A stretch of 64,000 nt of DNA from Ypsolopha sequella (GCA_934047225.1 OW203984.1:3357201-3421200); one strand, 5' to 3'; numbered from the stretch's first letter, positions 1 through 11,515 are shown. The notes: a model not told the origin generated them from the sequence alone. Program-made: numbers and translations.

Positions 1-531
1 CGGTGGAAATTTTCATTTGCGCTGTTGCTATTTTGGGAAAGTTGTAAGTTGACTATGTGGTTTTATCATAGATATCATAATACTATTGTTCCAATATATC
101 GGTGGGTTTTATTTAAAGTTGCGTACTTATATACCGGGCAAAAACAGACTGCTACCTTTACATTAAATGACATAAATTCTACCGATCATGCTGAACCACT
201 TTTCCCAACAAACATACCAGCGCAAACCATTAGTTTAAAAAATATTCGAGTTTCAAACAAAAATGCATGAACCCTAACGAAACAGCCGTTAACGCGCACC
301 GTTCTAAATTAGTCCTTTCTCCTGCGAGTTAAAGTCTTTAAGTTACAGTTGTGTTTTTTTTAAAGGTCGCAGTCTTTTACAAACCCGGTAAAAAAAAACA
401 GCTAGAATCTAGAGAGAACTAGAAAATAATAAATAAATAAAACCAATAAGAGATCAAGCGTAACTGTGACTAAATTATCGTGAAACTTGATAGAATGGCT
501 CCAACGTTACCAATTATAAGAGAAAACATAC

Positions 532-767
532 CATTCTTTCAAGTAAATCAGCAGCCCTTTGTAAAACAGCTCGCCTGATATAGTATGGTTCAGCATTCTT
601 ATCAAATTCGCCCCTTTCGTGTAGGAAATTTCGTCGAACTTCTGTGATATTTCTGAGGCGTCAATGACTTTTTTGGAGACGGGGGAAGTGTTCTTGAGGG
701 CGTCGGTTCTGAGGAGGTCCATTTTTTCTTGGGTGAAGGACTCGAACATTTTCCAGTCTGGTTCGAT
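532..767 (-). CDS. M1 aminopeptidase exon 6 (catalytic Tyr)
   Basis: Starts [11 protein letters not shown] and contains [17 protein letters not shown], the M1 helix with the transition-state Tyr. Ends in phase 2 at AATG|GTATGT. The following exons lie left of the window. Confidence 0.9.
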
Positions 768-3700
768 CTGTGAGGTAAATGGGGTTAGAACCATGCACAA
801 AGGCAACATACGGATACAACGCGTGAATGAAGGTGATACCATCAATACGTAGCTCTTTTAAGGCTTACAGCCATTCATCCATCCATCAGCCTAGTTTATC
901 CACTGCTGGACATAAGCCTTTCCAGGACTTTGCTACTCCCGGCGCGGCGGTCATCCTGGAAGAATTGCCCATATTCACACACGCTGGGCAGGCGGGTTGG
1001 TGAGCGCGGTGCCAGTGACGCCACTGCCCGTCACCAGTCTGTTCCATGTAAAGCCCGGTTATTAGGGATGGATATACCGCCATCCATCGGTCCCAGGCAT
1101 GGTGGACCTCCTGGTTTTTTGCCTGTGAGCTGTCCTTTTACTCTCCCCCGAATTACTTCGAGGGGGTCTCCAAGTAAGATGGTGGTACCTCCACCATCTT
1201 ACCACCTGTTTTAAGGACCACCGGAAAAATTTCAAGGCTTACAGCCAAATAGAACTTATTTTGTAGGTTACAAATTGATTTGGAGTGCATTAAGGGAGCT
1301 TATTCGAGTGGCGTGAACTGAGGTACACTACTGATTACTTCAAATACATCCGGCACATACTGGACAGTTACACCAGGATCCAACTAACTTCTTCTTGTAG
1401 ACCCCTACAAGACCCCTGTGACAGACAGAGGTTTGGCACCCTTCGGATACGGAACCCTATGAAACTGTCTCACCTTATCAACCCCCACATATTCGATGTA
1501 GGTCGCGAATCCCTCGTTGAGCCATAGATCGGTCCACCACCGCATGGTGACCAGGTTACCGAACCACTGGTGCGCCAGCTCGTGAGCTACATCGATGGCG
1601 ACGTTCTGCTTGTCACGCGGGATGCTGGTGGTTTCATCGAAGAGGAGGGTGGTCTCTCTGCAAGGTGTAATTTTATTAAATAATTTCATTTTCTTGGTAT
1701 TTAAGTTTTTCTGTTTTTATTTAATTATGCTAGTATATTGATAGAACATAAGGTTATAATAGGTAATATTATGACGAATTAGCTTATAACTTAAAGACAG
1801 GCCAAGTGCGTGTCAGGCCACGCGCAGTGTAGGGTTCCGTAGTTGCCTTGCACAATATGAGGACTTCTTCTCCGAGTACATTTTATAAGTTTGTCGACTA
1901 ATACAGATCGCGCCAAACTTCTAGTACGGTCGGAAGTTGCTCTTCCCAAGAACGGCCCATTCCTTTTTCTTCCTGCTGATGCGAATTGCCCCGTGTTTGG
2001 AGGGGACTAAAAGTTTGGCGCGATCTGTACTCGTTAACTTGTAAAGCCTATTTAGCTGTGATAGTTTTAATTTCGTTATGTATACTACTGCCGTAATTTT
2101 TTTCACGTCTCCAAATACAACCACTTCGCTGGCAGCGGGAGGGGGGGGGGGTGTACAATTTACTCTAAACGAAACCACGAAACCCTGGATCGAAAAATGG
2201 TCTTCTCACACCCCCAATATTTTTAAATTACCTATCCAACGACACCCCACACTAGGGGATAGACGAGAAAAAAAAATCATTCCCACTTTACGTCTAGGGG
2301 AGGTACCTCAAAAAAATAATCTTTTTCAAAATTTTACTGTACCACTTTATCGGCGTGATAAATATGTATACCCATGCCAAATTACAGCTTTCTAGTACTA
2401 ATAGTCTCTAAGCTAAGCCGTGGACAGACAGACAGACGGACGGACATGGCGAAACTTTAAGGGTTCCTTGTTGTTGACTACGGAACTCTAAAAAAACGGC
2501 TAATCAAATTTTAATTCGGTTTTCAGTTATCTAGGAAGTTTATTGGAAAGATTTTATTTAAGGCGATAAGTAAAAAAAAATACGGGTGCTTCTTTTTTGT
2601 GTATTTCATGAAATACACGGTAAATTGTAATCAATTTCTGGTATATGCATATTGACTATATAATCTAGTTTTGTAATTGGAAAACATGTTTGCATAAATT
2701 TTCCTCGATAGAAATAATCGTTGAAATGTCTTCAAAAAAACTTTTTCTCCTCGTTTGACGAATAGGAACCAATACCGAACTCAACCGTATCTTATTAGAT
2801 GGGTTTCAACAATATCTAGAGCTTTAATTTTGAAAATTTTGCTAGCTGTTTTAGTTTTTTTTAAATAAAAATATAGAAGTAACTTTTTTCCTTTTCGCCT
2901 TGAATTCGCTCCTCTCGCACTGCGCGTGTTTTCGCTTGGAGTGACAGTGACAAAAATAAAAATCGCATAGCCTCTTAAGGTAGGTATTTATCATAATAGG
3001 TATGATCTCAGCAAGGGGAGGCCTTTGCCCAGCAATAAAAAAATAAGAAAAAACATTGAGTAACATTTGAGTAACAACTATTTCTCTAGAAGTTTGGGCG
3101 GAACCGCAGGAAAAAGTTTATAACTCTCCAAATTGAAAATGAAAAATAAACTTTTACTCACCTGAACGTAATCAAGCCCCAATTCTCCATCGCTCCACTG
3201 GAGAAGTCAGGAATGGCGACCAAATCAATCTTATCCAACGCGTAAGGAATTCCAAAAACCTCTTCATAGTACTGCAACAGCTTCGGTGTTATAGACAAGG
3301 CGTATTGAGCTTTATTTATTAGCTCTGGTCGTGCCCACACACGGATAGACTTCGTGACGTTGTTTTTACTTGTGTAGTTCGTTTCTAAAGATTTGAAGTC
3401 AGATAGGACGTAGGCGACGAGATAGGTGGACATGTTTACAGATCTCTCGAAGTGCGTCCACTGCCATTCTGGATTTTCCGGCCTACAAAACAAATGAAAA
3501 TATATTCTCAAGTGTATGGAAACATAATAATATCCGTTTCATTAAGGAACAACGTGCAACTACGCATATCGACGATTAGAGTCCACTTTTGTTGGCACTT
3601 GGCACAACCTCGGAGATTTATGGTGCAGATTTTATAAAAATGATAATATTTTGCAGGTAATTCGTACTTTTATGGAAAAGTATTACTTAAATAAAGAAAG

Positions 3701-6700
3701 TGTTTGGTTTTGCATTTAATACACTATAGTACCGCTAGAAGGCTTTTAAAAATTAGACTGTTAAATTGACGCTATAAATTCTGAGATCTCGGTAACAAAA
3801 GTCTATTTTCAAGAGGTAGTTTGCAATTTATTTTTCACCTCGCAAGCTCGGTAAGGTTCTATTTATCATTCAAAATTTGCGTGCAATAGTACTCTTTATC
3901 CGTGGAAAAGGTTTTTAAAATTCAAATCTTTCTATTCAAAAAAGGTGAAATGCATTAAGAACCCGCTCCGAATCGTACTTCATACATATCTAAAAACCAT
4001 AATAACTCGCGAAAGTGGAACAATTCAATCAAATACATTTTCGATTTTCATTTAGACGGTAAATATGAAGTGGTGTATGTCCCAGATTTTTTCACAAACA
4101 TCGCGTTAAGGACCAGAAAAATATTTAAAATGATGGGTTTTCGCCCTAAAATCGAGTACTTTTACAAGGCTTCGTTAAGTGACTTATGAACATTTAACTA
4201 GCAAAGTAAGCACATATACCACTTGGAAGTATCATCGATATTCTAATTAATTAAAACAGAATAAAAATAACAAGTAATCGAGGCACAATTAAGGTATTCG
4301 GAAATAATTATTATTTTCAACGCAAAGGGCGAGACTCGCTCAGCACAGTTCGAACGGCGCGCGGCGTGGGGCAACGCGTGAGGCGCTTGTTTAGATCAGC
4401 CAGCTAAATATGCGCTTTATTGTCGCGATACGTCTCGCTTCGCATCGGAGTTGGCGTCGTCCTGCACCGGGTTCTTAATACCATAGATATCATAATACTA
4501 TTGTTCCAATACACATCACTGATTAACACTCATTTCATCTTTAGAACAATCATCGCACTAGCCTGCACGACGATTGCACGAAAAAAGAAAAAGGTTTGTT
4601 TGTTTTCTTTCGTTTTTTCTTGCACCGCTGTCTATTGATGACCTGATAATGAAGCAATTTGATTATCGCCATTTTGGCGTACTTGGGACTAATAATAAAG
4701 ATGAGACAATGCCTTTTTCAATAATAACAAGTGTTAATTTTAGTTCCCGGTACGCTCCGTGGGGGCGCATTGAATCGGTACAAAAAATAACTGTTATTTT
4801 GTACGGCACAATATGTCCAGCGTACTTGTATTACTACATGTCAGTGTATTGCACCTAGCATTTTCCTCGCTGTACTGGGGTGAAAAATTGTGTGTTTCGC
4901 TCGGTGGCAAAGTTATTTTGCGTCGCGTACCTTTGAAACCTTTGGTACGCTTAGGATTCAATACAAGTACTGGCGCCAAATAACAACTTTACTATAATAT
5001 AAATAGCAACTTTACTTTACTATAATACTATTACTATTTCTAAAATGATATGTTTTTATCGCTTTGAATACTCTAATTATTATTTAAAGGCATTAAAAAC
5101 TAGAAATCCATCCATCCATCAGCCCGTATTCGTCCACTGCTGGACATAGGCCTCCCCAATATTACGCCACTCTTGGCGGTCCTCAGTCATCCTCATCCAG
5201 CCGCGCCACCCGCAACGTCCTTCAGATCCTTCCGGGACATGGCTGTTCACGTGACGGAATGTCTAAAGGGTTCGAATGGGTAGATGTCAAAATGTATAAA
5301 GTTTAATTGTTACAATATTTTGGTGACAAAATAACAAAAGTTCACATTGTATTTATGTTACATCGTCAGTCCAGCGGGCACGGGCACTAGAAATCAAACA
5401 GAACCAAGTGAGAACCAAATTTTAAAGCAAAAAATATAAAAAAAAAAACCTGACCTGAGAAAATTTTTCAAACAATTTGTGCTGTTAAATTGGTTTCTGT
5501 TTGATTTCTAGTTTGTAATGCAATTTAATAATAATTTTATTATTTCCGTTTGGTTAATCGTGTAATTAGTATTATTCATTATGCACTGTATTTTTTTGAG
5601 GCTTTGAGTTTGTTCAGAAACCTTACACTCGTCATCAAACGAAGTAGCAAGTTTTCGAGAAAGGTTTTAAGGTATGTATAATTATTGAGCTATAACCAAA
5701 AGTAATAATCTTAGGTAAGGACAAGGAAGTTGAATATTAACCATTTTTGTAGAAAAAAATGGAAGAAAAGCAGCCGAATGCAGAGATTCAGTTCAGCGTG
5801 GTCAGAGATTCGTAAAAAAAGAAATGTTTGGTTTTGTAAAATTTGACACAACATTAAGTATTTGAACATTACCAAATGGACAAGATAACTTATCATTTTG
5901 TTTCGTGACGTAACATTTACTCAGTTACTAATGATAAGCTTCATGAATGAATTGAGTAATCTCTGCCCTTGAACTAGCACTACGATGTTGAGACGAGAGT
6001 AAATTATTAGATCACATAACTTAGATCAACCGGTTTTGACCTGATATCGTCAGCGCGTGAACAGACATTGGAGTACTAAACTGCAGACTCCCAAAATATT
6101 TTTAATATTATATATTATATATGTATATTTATTATTTTATTTTATTTTATTTTATATATTTTATTTATTTATTAGATTAAATTTGACGTGTAAAAATGTA
6201 TTATATATACCTGCTTTGCAAAATAAACTATTTGAATTTGAATTTGAGGTATTTTAATACCTGCTAATACTTTTTTTTTTACTATTCTTTTGTGTTGTTG
6301 GTAATGTGGCATTTACAACTTTACCAGACAAACGGAGAGGACGCTGAGAATGTTTATTTTTAGTAAAATTTAAATCAATATTCACCTGAGGGCTCCATCA
6401 GAGAGAGCTTGGCTCTGGACGGTGATGTGTGTATTCAACAAAGCTCAAAACTTTTAGAAAATTGTTAATATCTAATTTGTGCTTTGGGGGATTTAGTTTG
6501 ACAAACTGAAAAATCTTATAAAATATCGCAATTGTTTGCTTGTCTCGATCAATTGTTACACCTAGAGAAACACTTAGCAAATTTTAATGAGGTTTTCACT
6601 GTTTTTCAGTTTAGCATAAGTTACTTTTTCCATTCATCAGTCGTCTATCCTATGACAATGTGATCGTATAAGCTGGGCTAACCAGTATCTATTTTAATAA

Positions 6701-9700
6701 ACATCTGTAAAAATGCTCTGGACAAAAGCTAGCTATTAAGTATACTAGGAAAATAATAAAAATGTACATATGATGATTCTTACATGTCTTCCTGAGTAGC
6801 AACGTTCATGTTGGAGAGCACAGACAGGTTCCGGGGATGGGCAATGCTTATTTCGAACTTGGCTTTGAATTCAGGCTCATCGAAGCAAGGAAATGCAGAG
6901 CGTGCTGAAGTCGGCTCGAACTGAGTCACACCCAGATGTCTGAAAACGGTAAGTGTTGAATGATCTAGTTTGTTGAGCAGTGAAACTATTCCACAATATT
7001 ATTTAATTAAAAGGCATATCCGTGTTTCTCAAACAATTTACCATTTTCCAATGTAATGCTAAACTTCATACCAAAGTAAAACATTGTGTCTAAGATTTTA
7101 CTATTGATACATAATAAAAAAAACATTTGGATTTTCTTAATTTATGATACTATCTGGGAAAATTATGCTGACCCACTTTTCGCCCCCACTATGAAGGTCA
7201 AAAGAGTAAAAAATAAATTACAAGAATTTTCTTTAATGGTGCCTACATTAATTTATTCTCATTTCTACTAATATTATATCTGAATTTTTTTAACTTGTTA
7301 ACTTATAAGATAACTCTGCAACCAATCAATGAATTTTAATGAAACTTTAGTGGCACAATAGATTGTATTCCCGGCTAAAATGTAGGCCAACTTTTATCTA
7401 AAAAGAAAACCTTCAGATCACTAGAGACTACACAAAAACAAAAGCTACTGGTTAATTAATATCAATGCAACTCACTTGGCTTCTTTTTTATCATTTGTGT
7501 AAGTACTTTTGTAGAATCCTGTGAGAGAATTTGTAATATTTCCTTTGAAAGACAGCTCTAATGTGTAGTCAACCCCAGTCCTTAGCGGAGTGGCCAGTGT
7601 TAGCATTAATCTCTCCCCAGATTCCTGCGTTATTGACACTATTTTTACGTCCTTCACACTGCTGTGCGTCACTTGAGTATCTTGAGGAGGTTTTGGTGTT
7701 ACAGTTTCATTTACTACAGTCCCATCTGAGTTTATGGAACTTATTTCTGTAATATTCAGGCCTTCAGTGGCATTAGTACTTTCACTTAGAATGGTGACTT
7801 CAGGTTTTACATCTCCAGTAGTATTGGTAGTGGGTTCGACAATAGTGTTATTTGTTTCAGTAGTGTTAGCAATTTCACTAGGAGCTTCTCTTTTTCTTTT
7901 GCTATGTAGAACATCGACTTTCTCGTAGACTTGCTCTGTAAGTCTGGCATCTTCATCTATTGTGAGATCTTTGGCATGGAGTATTATTGTTTTAACCTGC
8001 TTTGTGGCTCTTATTGTTATGTAAACTTCTCCAGTGAAGCTTGCATTATCTAAATCAGTTTTCAGCTTTAGTCTATAGAAGCTCGGGACGACCTGCGATG
8101 GTAATCTCAAGTCTGCTGACGGCGGACCGGTGTGACCGAATGGCTCTGTTTCATCCCAAAATTCTCCTGGAGATTGGGAGATCTGGAAAGTAGTTTTATG
8201 GGTGAGTGAAGGAATAATATGTGGACGAATTTTAGAGCAACTTTTTGTAAACTTACGGTAGGATTCCCTGAAACAATTTCTAAAACTAAAAGTGTGATGA
8301 AATACGACCACATTTTTCACTTAAAACTAAATAAAATATCACAGAAAATAAGAAGTAATGAATAGAATAGCTGCTTATTTTTCAAACAAATTAAGGAAAT
8401 TCATTTTGGCACTGTATTATTTGGTAAATGTATTTAATTTACGAAAAAAGCTCACAGAACTTCACGAAAACGAACATTGTTGATTGATAGATAGATCTGT
8501 CACTGTCAAACTGACTTTACACTTTTTTTTATCACGGTCAATGGTCAAAGGTCAATGGTTTTGTCAGCCATAAAAAATTGTCACGTTTAACAACTACGCA
8601 TTGCCGCAGTAATGAACTGTGCAACGGGTTGCGGCGTTGTATATGTGTTAAATGACTATTTTTTACCTGTCAAAGTAACAGTTGATATACGAATACAATG
8701 AAAAGAGCATTGGAAATTATTTGCAATGCTCGATGGTTGTCAAAGACATGCGAACTGGTCGTTAATAACTCTTTGCAACCTGTTGAACACTTCATCGTTG
8801 CGGTAATGCAAGGTCATCAAACGCGAAAAAAAAAACGAGCGGAGCCATCACTCACCTCCATACCACTGGGACTGGACTTCTCAGAACAGAATAAGGAGTC
8901 TGGACAGGTTCTCAGGTACTCAGAATATTCTGAGGTCCGGTACAAATGGGTATGATAACTGTACCGATTTGAAGAGCGGTTTCGCAGCCGGATTGTGAAA
9001 ATCCCGCCTTTTTCTAATTAATCGAAACAGAACACTTAAATTTAAAATTTGCTCAACCGTTACATATTCAACAAAACCTTATTACCTATGTATTGTGTAA
9101 ACTATTAACCGCAAAATTTCCATTGGTTTCTGAAAATTATATTTAAAACTTTAATATTCAAATTTACAGAAAACTTTGCCATGGCAGCATACACAATATA
9201 GGTACATATAGGTAAAAGAAGATTTTGTTGAGTAAGTATTGAGCAAATTTTGAATTTAAATGATCTGTTTCGATTAATTAGAAAAAGGCGGATTTTTCAT
9301 ATTCCGGCTGCTTAACGGCTCTTAACAAAGCGAGAGCGACCAACCCTGCGGTCCGTAATAGAATTATATCGCTAAAATCGATTACGATAGTATGAAGTGA
9401 ATGGCTTATGATCCATTGTAATTCTATTACGGACCGCAGGGCAAGTGCGGGTGAGGGCCAGGCCAGCAGTTCGGTTAAGCTATCATTCAGATGCAGTGAC
9501 GTATTTTAAGATTTAGCGCCCTGGGCCTGTAGGGTTTGCCGCCCCATAAAATAACGAAAAACAGCAAAAATATTTCAATTATAAAATATAATAAAATCCA
9601 ACAGTGTGTTGATGTGGGCTAAGAATGGTGATAATGAATGAAAAAACTAAAAAGGCCATGCAAACAGCATTTAGATATTCAATATTTACTTTTTTTATGA

Positions 9701-10128
9701 TGGCCAAATTAGTTACAAAATTCTTAAATGACACTGTCATAATTAACGGATTTTGTCAAGTCAGGCTCTATAGGTATTAAGAATAGCTAATTGTTTATTG
9801 CTTGTGCCGCCCTTCGCAGCCTGCCGCCCCGGGCCATGGCCCTTTCGGCCCTAGGGTAAATACGCCATTGTTCAGATGAACGACGACGTTTGGATTTCGG
9901 GTAATCGGTATTACCTATCTACTCACCCGTCTAAAGCCTCACCTTAAAATAGGTAATGAAGTAGACAATGACCCCGACGAGCACAGCCACGATCACTGCC
10001 AGCACGATGAAGGAGACGCACACGCAGGTGGTCACGAACATGCCGCCTCGTCTCTCGTAGCCGATGTTCTCGTCGGCTTGCTGAGACTCGTACGCCAGGA
10101 ACTGCTGTCGGCTGTTCGAAAGCGTCAT
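532..10128 (-). CDS. M1 zinc aminopeptidase, 5' part (six coding exons; continues beyond the left edge)
   Basis: Zinc metallopeptidase that removes N-terminal residues from peptides; catalytic side extracellular or lumenal. Coding exons, 5' to 3': 10128-9943, 8182-7476, 6939-6784, 3482-3162, 1657-1474, 767-532. All junctions are GT-AG and keep one frame, giving about 596 residues of a family usually 900-1000 long. Seen: short cytoplasmic tail (1-30), one membrane helix (about 31-59), N-terminal beta domain from about 87 ([13 protein letters not shown]), TQFEPT (303-308), GAMENWG exopeptidase motif (446-452), HELAH zinc ligands (482-486), third ligand Glu505, and Tyr567 in [10 protein letters not shown], the transition-state Tyr of M1 enzymes. 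All catalytic residues are present. The C-terminal ERAP1-like domain must lie left of position 1. Subfamily (APN, ERAP or glutamyl type) cannot be decided here. Introns are filled with MITEs and LINE fragments. Confidence 0.93.
881..1215 (-). mobile_element. non-LTR retrotransposon 3' end with CCAT tail
   Basis: CCAT repeats at 881-893 are the tail. Read on the minus strand the sequence includes [20 protein letters not shown], the decayed C-terminal end of an RTE-like ORF2. The same fragment recurs at 20860-21185 (plus) and in part at 5107-5245 and 25217-25363. Lies in an aminopeptidase intron. Confidence 0.7.
1474..1657 (-). CDS. M1 aminopeptidase exon 5 (zinc site)
   Basis: Completes the RETTLLFDE motif, then [10 protein letters not shown] and [10 protein letters not shown]. 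Spacing from the second zinc His to Glu505 is exactly the family's 18 residues. Ends VGVDK|GTGAGA. The open frame reads on about 23 codons into the intron, but that tail is unlike M1 sequence, whereas the next exon resumes at IEPDWKMF. Confidence 0.94.
1795..2495. repeat. dispersed repeat with AGGGTTCCGTA motif
   Basis: GCCAAGTGCGTGTC and AGGGTTCCGTAG at the left and a TACGGAACTC-type end at the right mark a very common lepidopteran repeat; related sequence at 24690-24800, 27590-27880, 31800-31875, 43035-43340 and 51965-52530. Class uncertain. Confidence 0.5.
1904..2027. mobile_element. 124-bp MITE flanked by TA
   Basis: Terminal inverted repeats CAGATCGCGCCAAACTTYTAGT (one mismatch) with TA at 1902-1903 and 2028-2029, as for Tc1/mariner-type insertions. 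Sits inside an older repeat with the GGGTTCCGTA motif. Confidence 0.7.
2558..2978 (+). mobile_element. TTAA-bounded MITE family A, copy 1
   Basis: Begins TTAAGGCGATA and ends GCATAGCCTCTTAA, imperfect inverted repeats with TTAA at both edges. About 420 bp. Closely similar over its whole length to 12361-12767. Target TTAA fits piggyBac- or Kolobok-type transposases; no coding. Confidence 0.75.
3162..3482 (-). CDS. M1 aminopeptidase exon 4 (GAMENWG)
   Basis: 107 codons including the edge codons. Contains [19 protein letters not shown], typical of the end of the N-terminal domain, and [19 protein letters not shown]; the Glu of GAMEN binds the substrate N-terminus. Donor GTGAGT at 3161, acceptor TTGTAG. 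Confidence 0.93.
5107..5245 (-). mobile_element. non-LTR retrotransposon 3' fragment
   Basis: CCATCCATCCATCAGCC followed by CGTCCACTGCTGGACATAGG; on the minus strand this is the end of an RTE-like ORF2 (AYVQQWT type). 5'-truncated. Confidence 0.65.
5386..5512. mobile_element. 127-bp MITE
   Basis: ACTAGAAATCAAACAGAACC at the left is inverted as GTTTCTGTTTGATTTCTAGT at the right; interior A+T-rich. Confidence 0.6.
6177..6250 (+). mobile_element. LINE 3' tail with TTGAAT repeats
   Basis: AAATTTGACGTGTAAAAATG, then CTGCTTTGCAAAATAAACTA and a TTTGAA repeat tail. The same 3' end lies inverted at 23176-23262. Confidence 0.6.
6784..6939 (-). CDS. M1 aminopeptidase exon 3 (TQFEPT / PCFDEP)
   Basis: Carries [18 protein letters not shown], the conserved M1 segment that lines the substrate cleft, and then the KAKFEISI strand. 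Bounded by acceptor TTTTCAG and donor GTAAGA; phase 2 at both ends, matching its neighbours. Confidence 0.92.
7476..8182 (-). CDS. M1 aminopeptidase exon 2: N-terminal beta domain with Thr/Asn-rich insert
   Basis: Residues 63-298 (final codon split). Typical M1 opening, [19 protein letters not shown], then strand motifs ([19 protein letters not shown]) and, after an insert, [20 protein letters not shown]. The insert (about 161-233) is Thr-, Asn- and Glu-rich, with six N-x-T sequons (NTT, NNT, NTT, NAT, NIT, NET), and directly follows the basic run KRKR (157-160). Most M1 enzymes have only a short loop here. Donor GTGAGT at 7475. Confidence 0.9.
8257..8313 (-). CDS. M1 aminopeptidase alternative exon 1B: signal peptide
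   Basis: Nineteen codons starting [16 protein letters not shown], an aromatic/hydrophobic run followed by small residues, typical of a cleavable signal peptide. It ends in phase 0 at ACC|GTAAGT. A 74-bp intron (8256-8183) leads to the acceptor TTCCAG used by exon 2, whose first codon is also phase 0. The joined frame is open through exon 2. It is therefore a candidate alternative start that replaces the type II anchor of exon 1A. Transcription start not identified; inference from splice signals and reading frame only. Confidence 0.6.
8969..9325. mobile_element. TTAA-type foldback MITE family B
   Basis: Left end TTGAAGAGCGGTTTCGCAGC; right end, inverted, TTAAGAGCCGTTAAGCAGCC. About 110-bp imperfect arms (GGCGGGATTTTCACAATCC, CGAAACAGA). 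Related single-arm fragments at 11518-11610, 12205-12364 and 17165-17285. Confidence 0.65.
9344..9441. mobile_element. 98-bp palindromic MITE
   Basis: CCCTGCGGTCCGTAATAGAA at the left and its exact inverse TTCTATTACGGACCGCAGGG at the right. Confidence 0.6.
9494..9870. mobile_element. hAT-type non-autonomous element with 8-bp TSD
   Basis: Ends CAGTGACGTATTTT and AAATACGCCATTG (inverted), flanked by perfect TTCAGATG duplications at 9486-9493 and 9871-9878. Non-coding. Only 73 bases from aminopeptidase exon 1A, on its intronic side. Confidence 0.8.
9943..10128 (-). CDS. M1 aminopeptidase exon 1A: cytoplasmic tail and signal anchor
   Basis: Encodes 62 residues and ends in phase 0 at AAG|GTGAGG. 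Residues 1-30 are polar with two Arg just before a hydrophobic run of about 27 residues rich in Val and Ile; this charge pattern fits a type II signal anchor, as in mammalian APN. Only 8 bases upstream of the ATG a pyrimidine tract ends in CCAG (10138-10137), so a further non-coding 5' exon probably exists. ATG at 10128 is the first in frame after that acceptor. Confidence 0.88.
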
Positions 10129-10382
10129 GGCTCAGGCTGGAGAGGAAAAAAAAACGGTCAAGTGCGGGTCAGACTCGTGCGCCGAGGGTTCTGTGTTTCA
10201 TCGGTTTTAAGGAAAGTCAGGAAAATAGTATTTAAAATCTTTATTAGAGCAGGATAGACAAATCAGAAACAAAAGTGTCTGTGCAGGACGGAAGCTTAGA
10301 TTAATATTGAAAGAATTGATAGAATCAAATAATTGAAAAATGTAGTAGGTATAGGTTCATATTGTAGTTACATTTATTAGTA

Positions 10383-10920
10383 AGGATAAGACAAGACAAA
10401 TACTCTTTATTGTACACCAAAGTTAATAAAATAAGGTAAAAGAACAAACTTATGAGAGAAGGTAACAAATGGCGGCCTTATCACTTATAGCGATTTCTTC
10501 CAGACAACCTTTGGGTGGAAATTAATCCTTGGAAAAAAAAATTACGTGAAGGTGGTGCACAAAATAAATAATAATAATCAAATGGATAGCAAAATACCTA
10601 AAATAAATACACAAGTATAACATTGTACATACAAATACATATAATACGATAAATATATACACTAATATATAACAAAAATAAATACTATAATACGTAAACC
10701 AAAAGTAAATAAATATTAGTGGCAGAAGTAGGGATTTAACTAAAATTTACAAAGAAAGAAAATGATCCTTAAGTAATCTTTTGAAAACAGGCAACGAGGG
10801 AGCACGTTTAATAGCGATAGGCAAGATATTCCACAAAGTGACAGCTTTAACAGCAAAAGAATTTATAAATTTAATTACATTTCTTAATGGCTATATTTTT
10901 TATGTGATCTTTACGTAATC
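10383..10920 (-). mobile_element. LINE 3' end with ORF2 C-terminus
   Basis: On the minus strand the segment 10760-10875 reads SFAVKAVTLWNILPIAIKRA, the well-conserved end of jockey/CR1-type ORF2. Then a 3' untranslated region with GCCGCCATTTG and an AATAAAGAGTA tail at 10401-10412. Confidence 0.7.
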
Positions 10921-10929
10921 ACCTATTAT

Positions 10930-11515
10930 ATGATTTTCTTATATCTTTTGGTTCTCTAGTATCGGAGATAAAGGGCTTTTGTGGATTTTCAAAGATTTCT
11001 CGAAATTGGTCCATGTAAATATAATTAAACTGTATATTTTTACAATAACATTTTTAGTATCTATAATTTTATACCTAAGTGTTGGTATACTATATGATAT
11101 TTTTATAAATAACTTTTTTTTATTTATCTTACTTCTTTTTAAATTTCTCATTTGTGTAAAACTTTTTTTAATTAGGTAGCTTAATTTTTTCTGAATTATC
11201 CGGTTGAAACCTAGAAAAGATTTTTTTTTGATATTTTTCAGTGTACTTGTTTACGACATACGGGCCCCATACAATTTATTGTGGTTTCTTATAGATTAGG
11301 CAGTCTAAAAACTGTACAAGTAATTACTGTACAAATGTACATTTATATATATATATATATTTGTGCAGTAATAATTCATATTGCATTAATAGGAGATATT
11401 TTTTCTCTAATTTGTAGCAATGGCTATATTTTGAAAATTTCGTTTTATTTTTATTACATCGTATTATGTGGGCAAATTATTTCATGCTATTTTTGTGTCT
11501 TTCAACTCTTTAACT
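10930..11515 (+). repeat. dispersed repeat family F with internal duplication
   Basis: Two tandem A+T-rich units, each with ATTTCTCGAAA-type and TTTACAAT..ATTTTTA patches, also seen twice at 24030-24790. There the family ends TATGAGGCTGTGACATACGG; here the matching end reappears at 12768, after a block of nested TTAA-type insertions. Contains a TA microsatellite at 11343-11360. Confidence 0.45.

Larger units (their letters stand above)
3490..6780. other. aminopeptidase intron 3, no gene recognised
   Basis: A+T-rich. Holds a GC-rich patch at 4320-4470 (CGAACGGCGCGCGGCG) of unknown origin, a 30-bp match between 68-98 and 4482-4512 (CATAGATATCATAATACTAT and on), the LINE fragment at 5107, the MITE at 5386, and a LINE tail at 6177-6250. 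No further exons seen. Confidence 0.6.

Noticed and set aside
1405..1473. Continuation of aminopeptidase exon 5 to its stop
   Set aside because: The residues after VGVDK are not M1-like, GTGAGA is a good donor, and exon 6 resumes the conserved IEPDWKMF.
8107..8256. Longer reading of the signal-peptide exon through the donor (68 codons)
   Set aside because: After the GTAAGT the frame leaves M1-like sequence; splicing to 8182 restores it.
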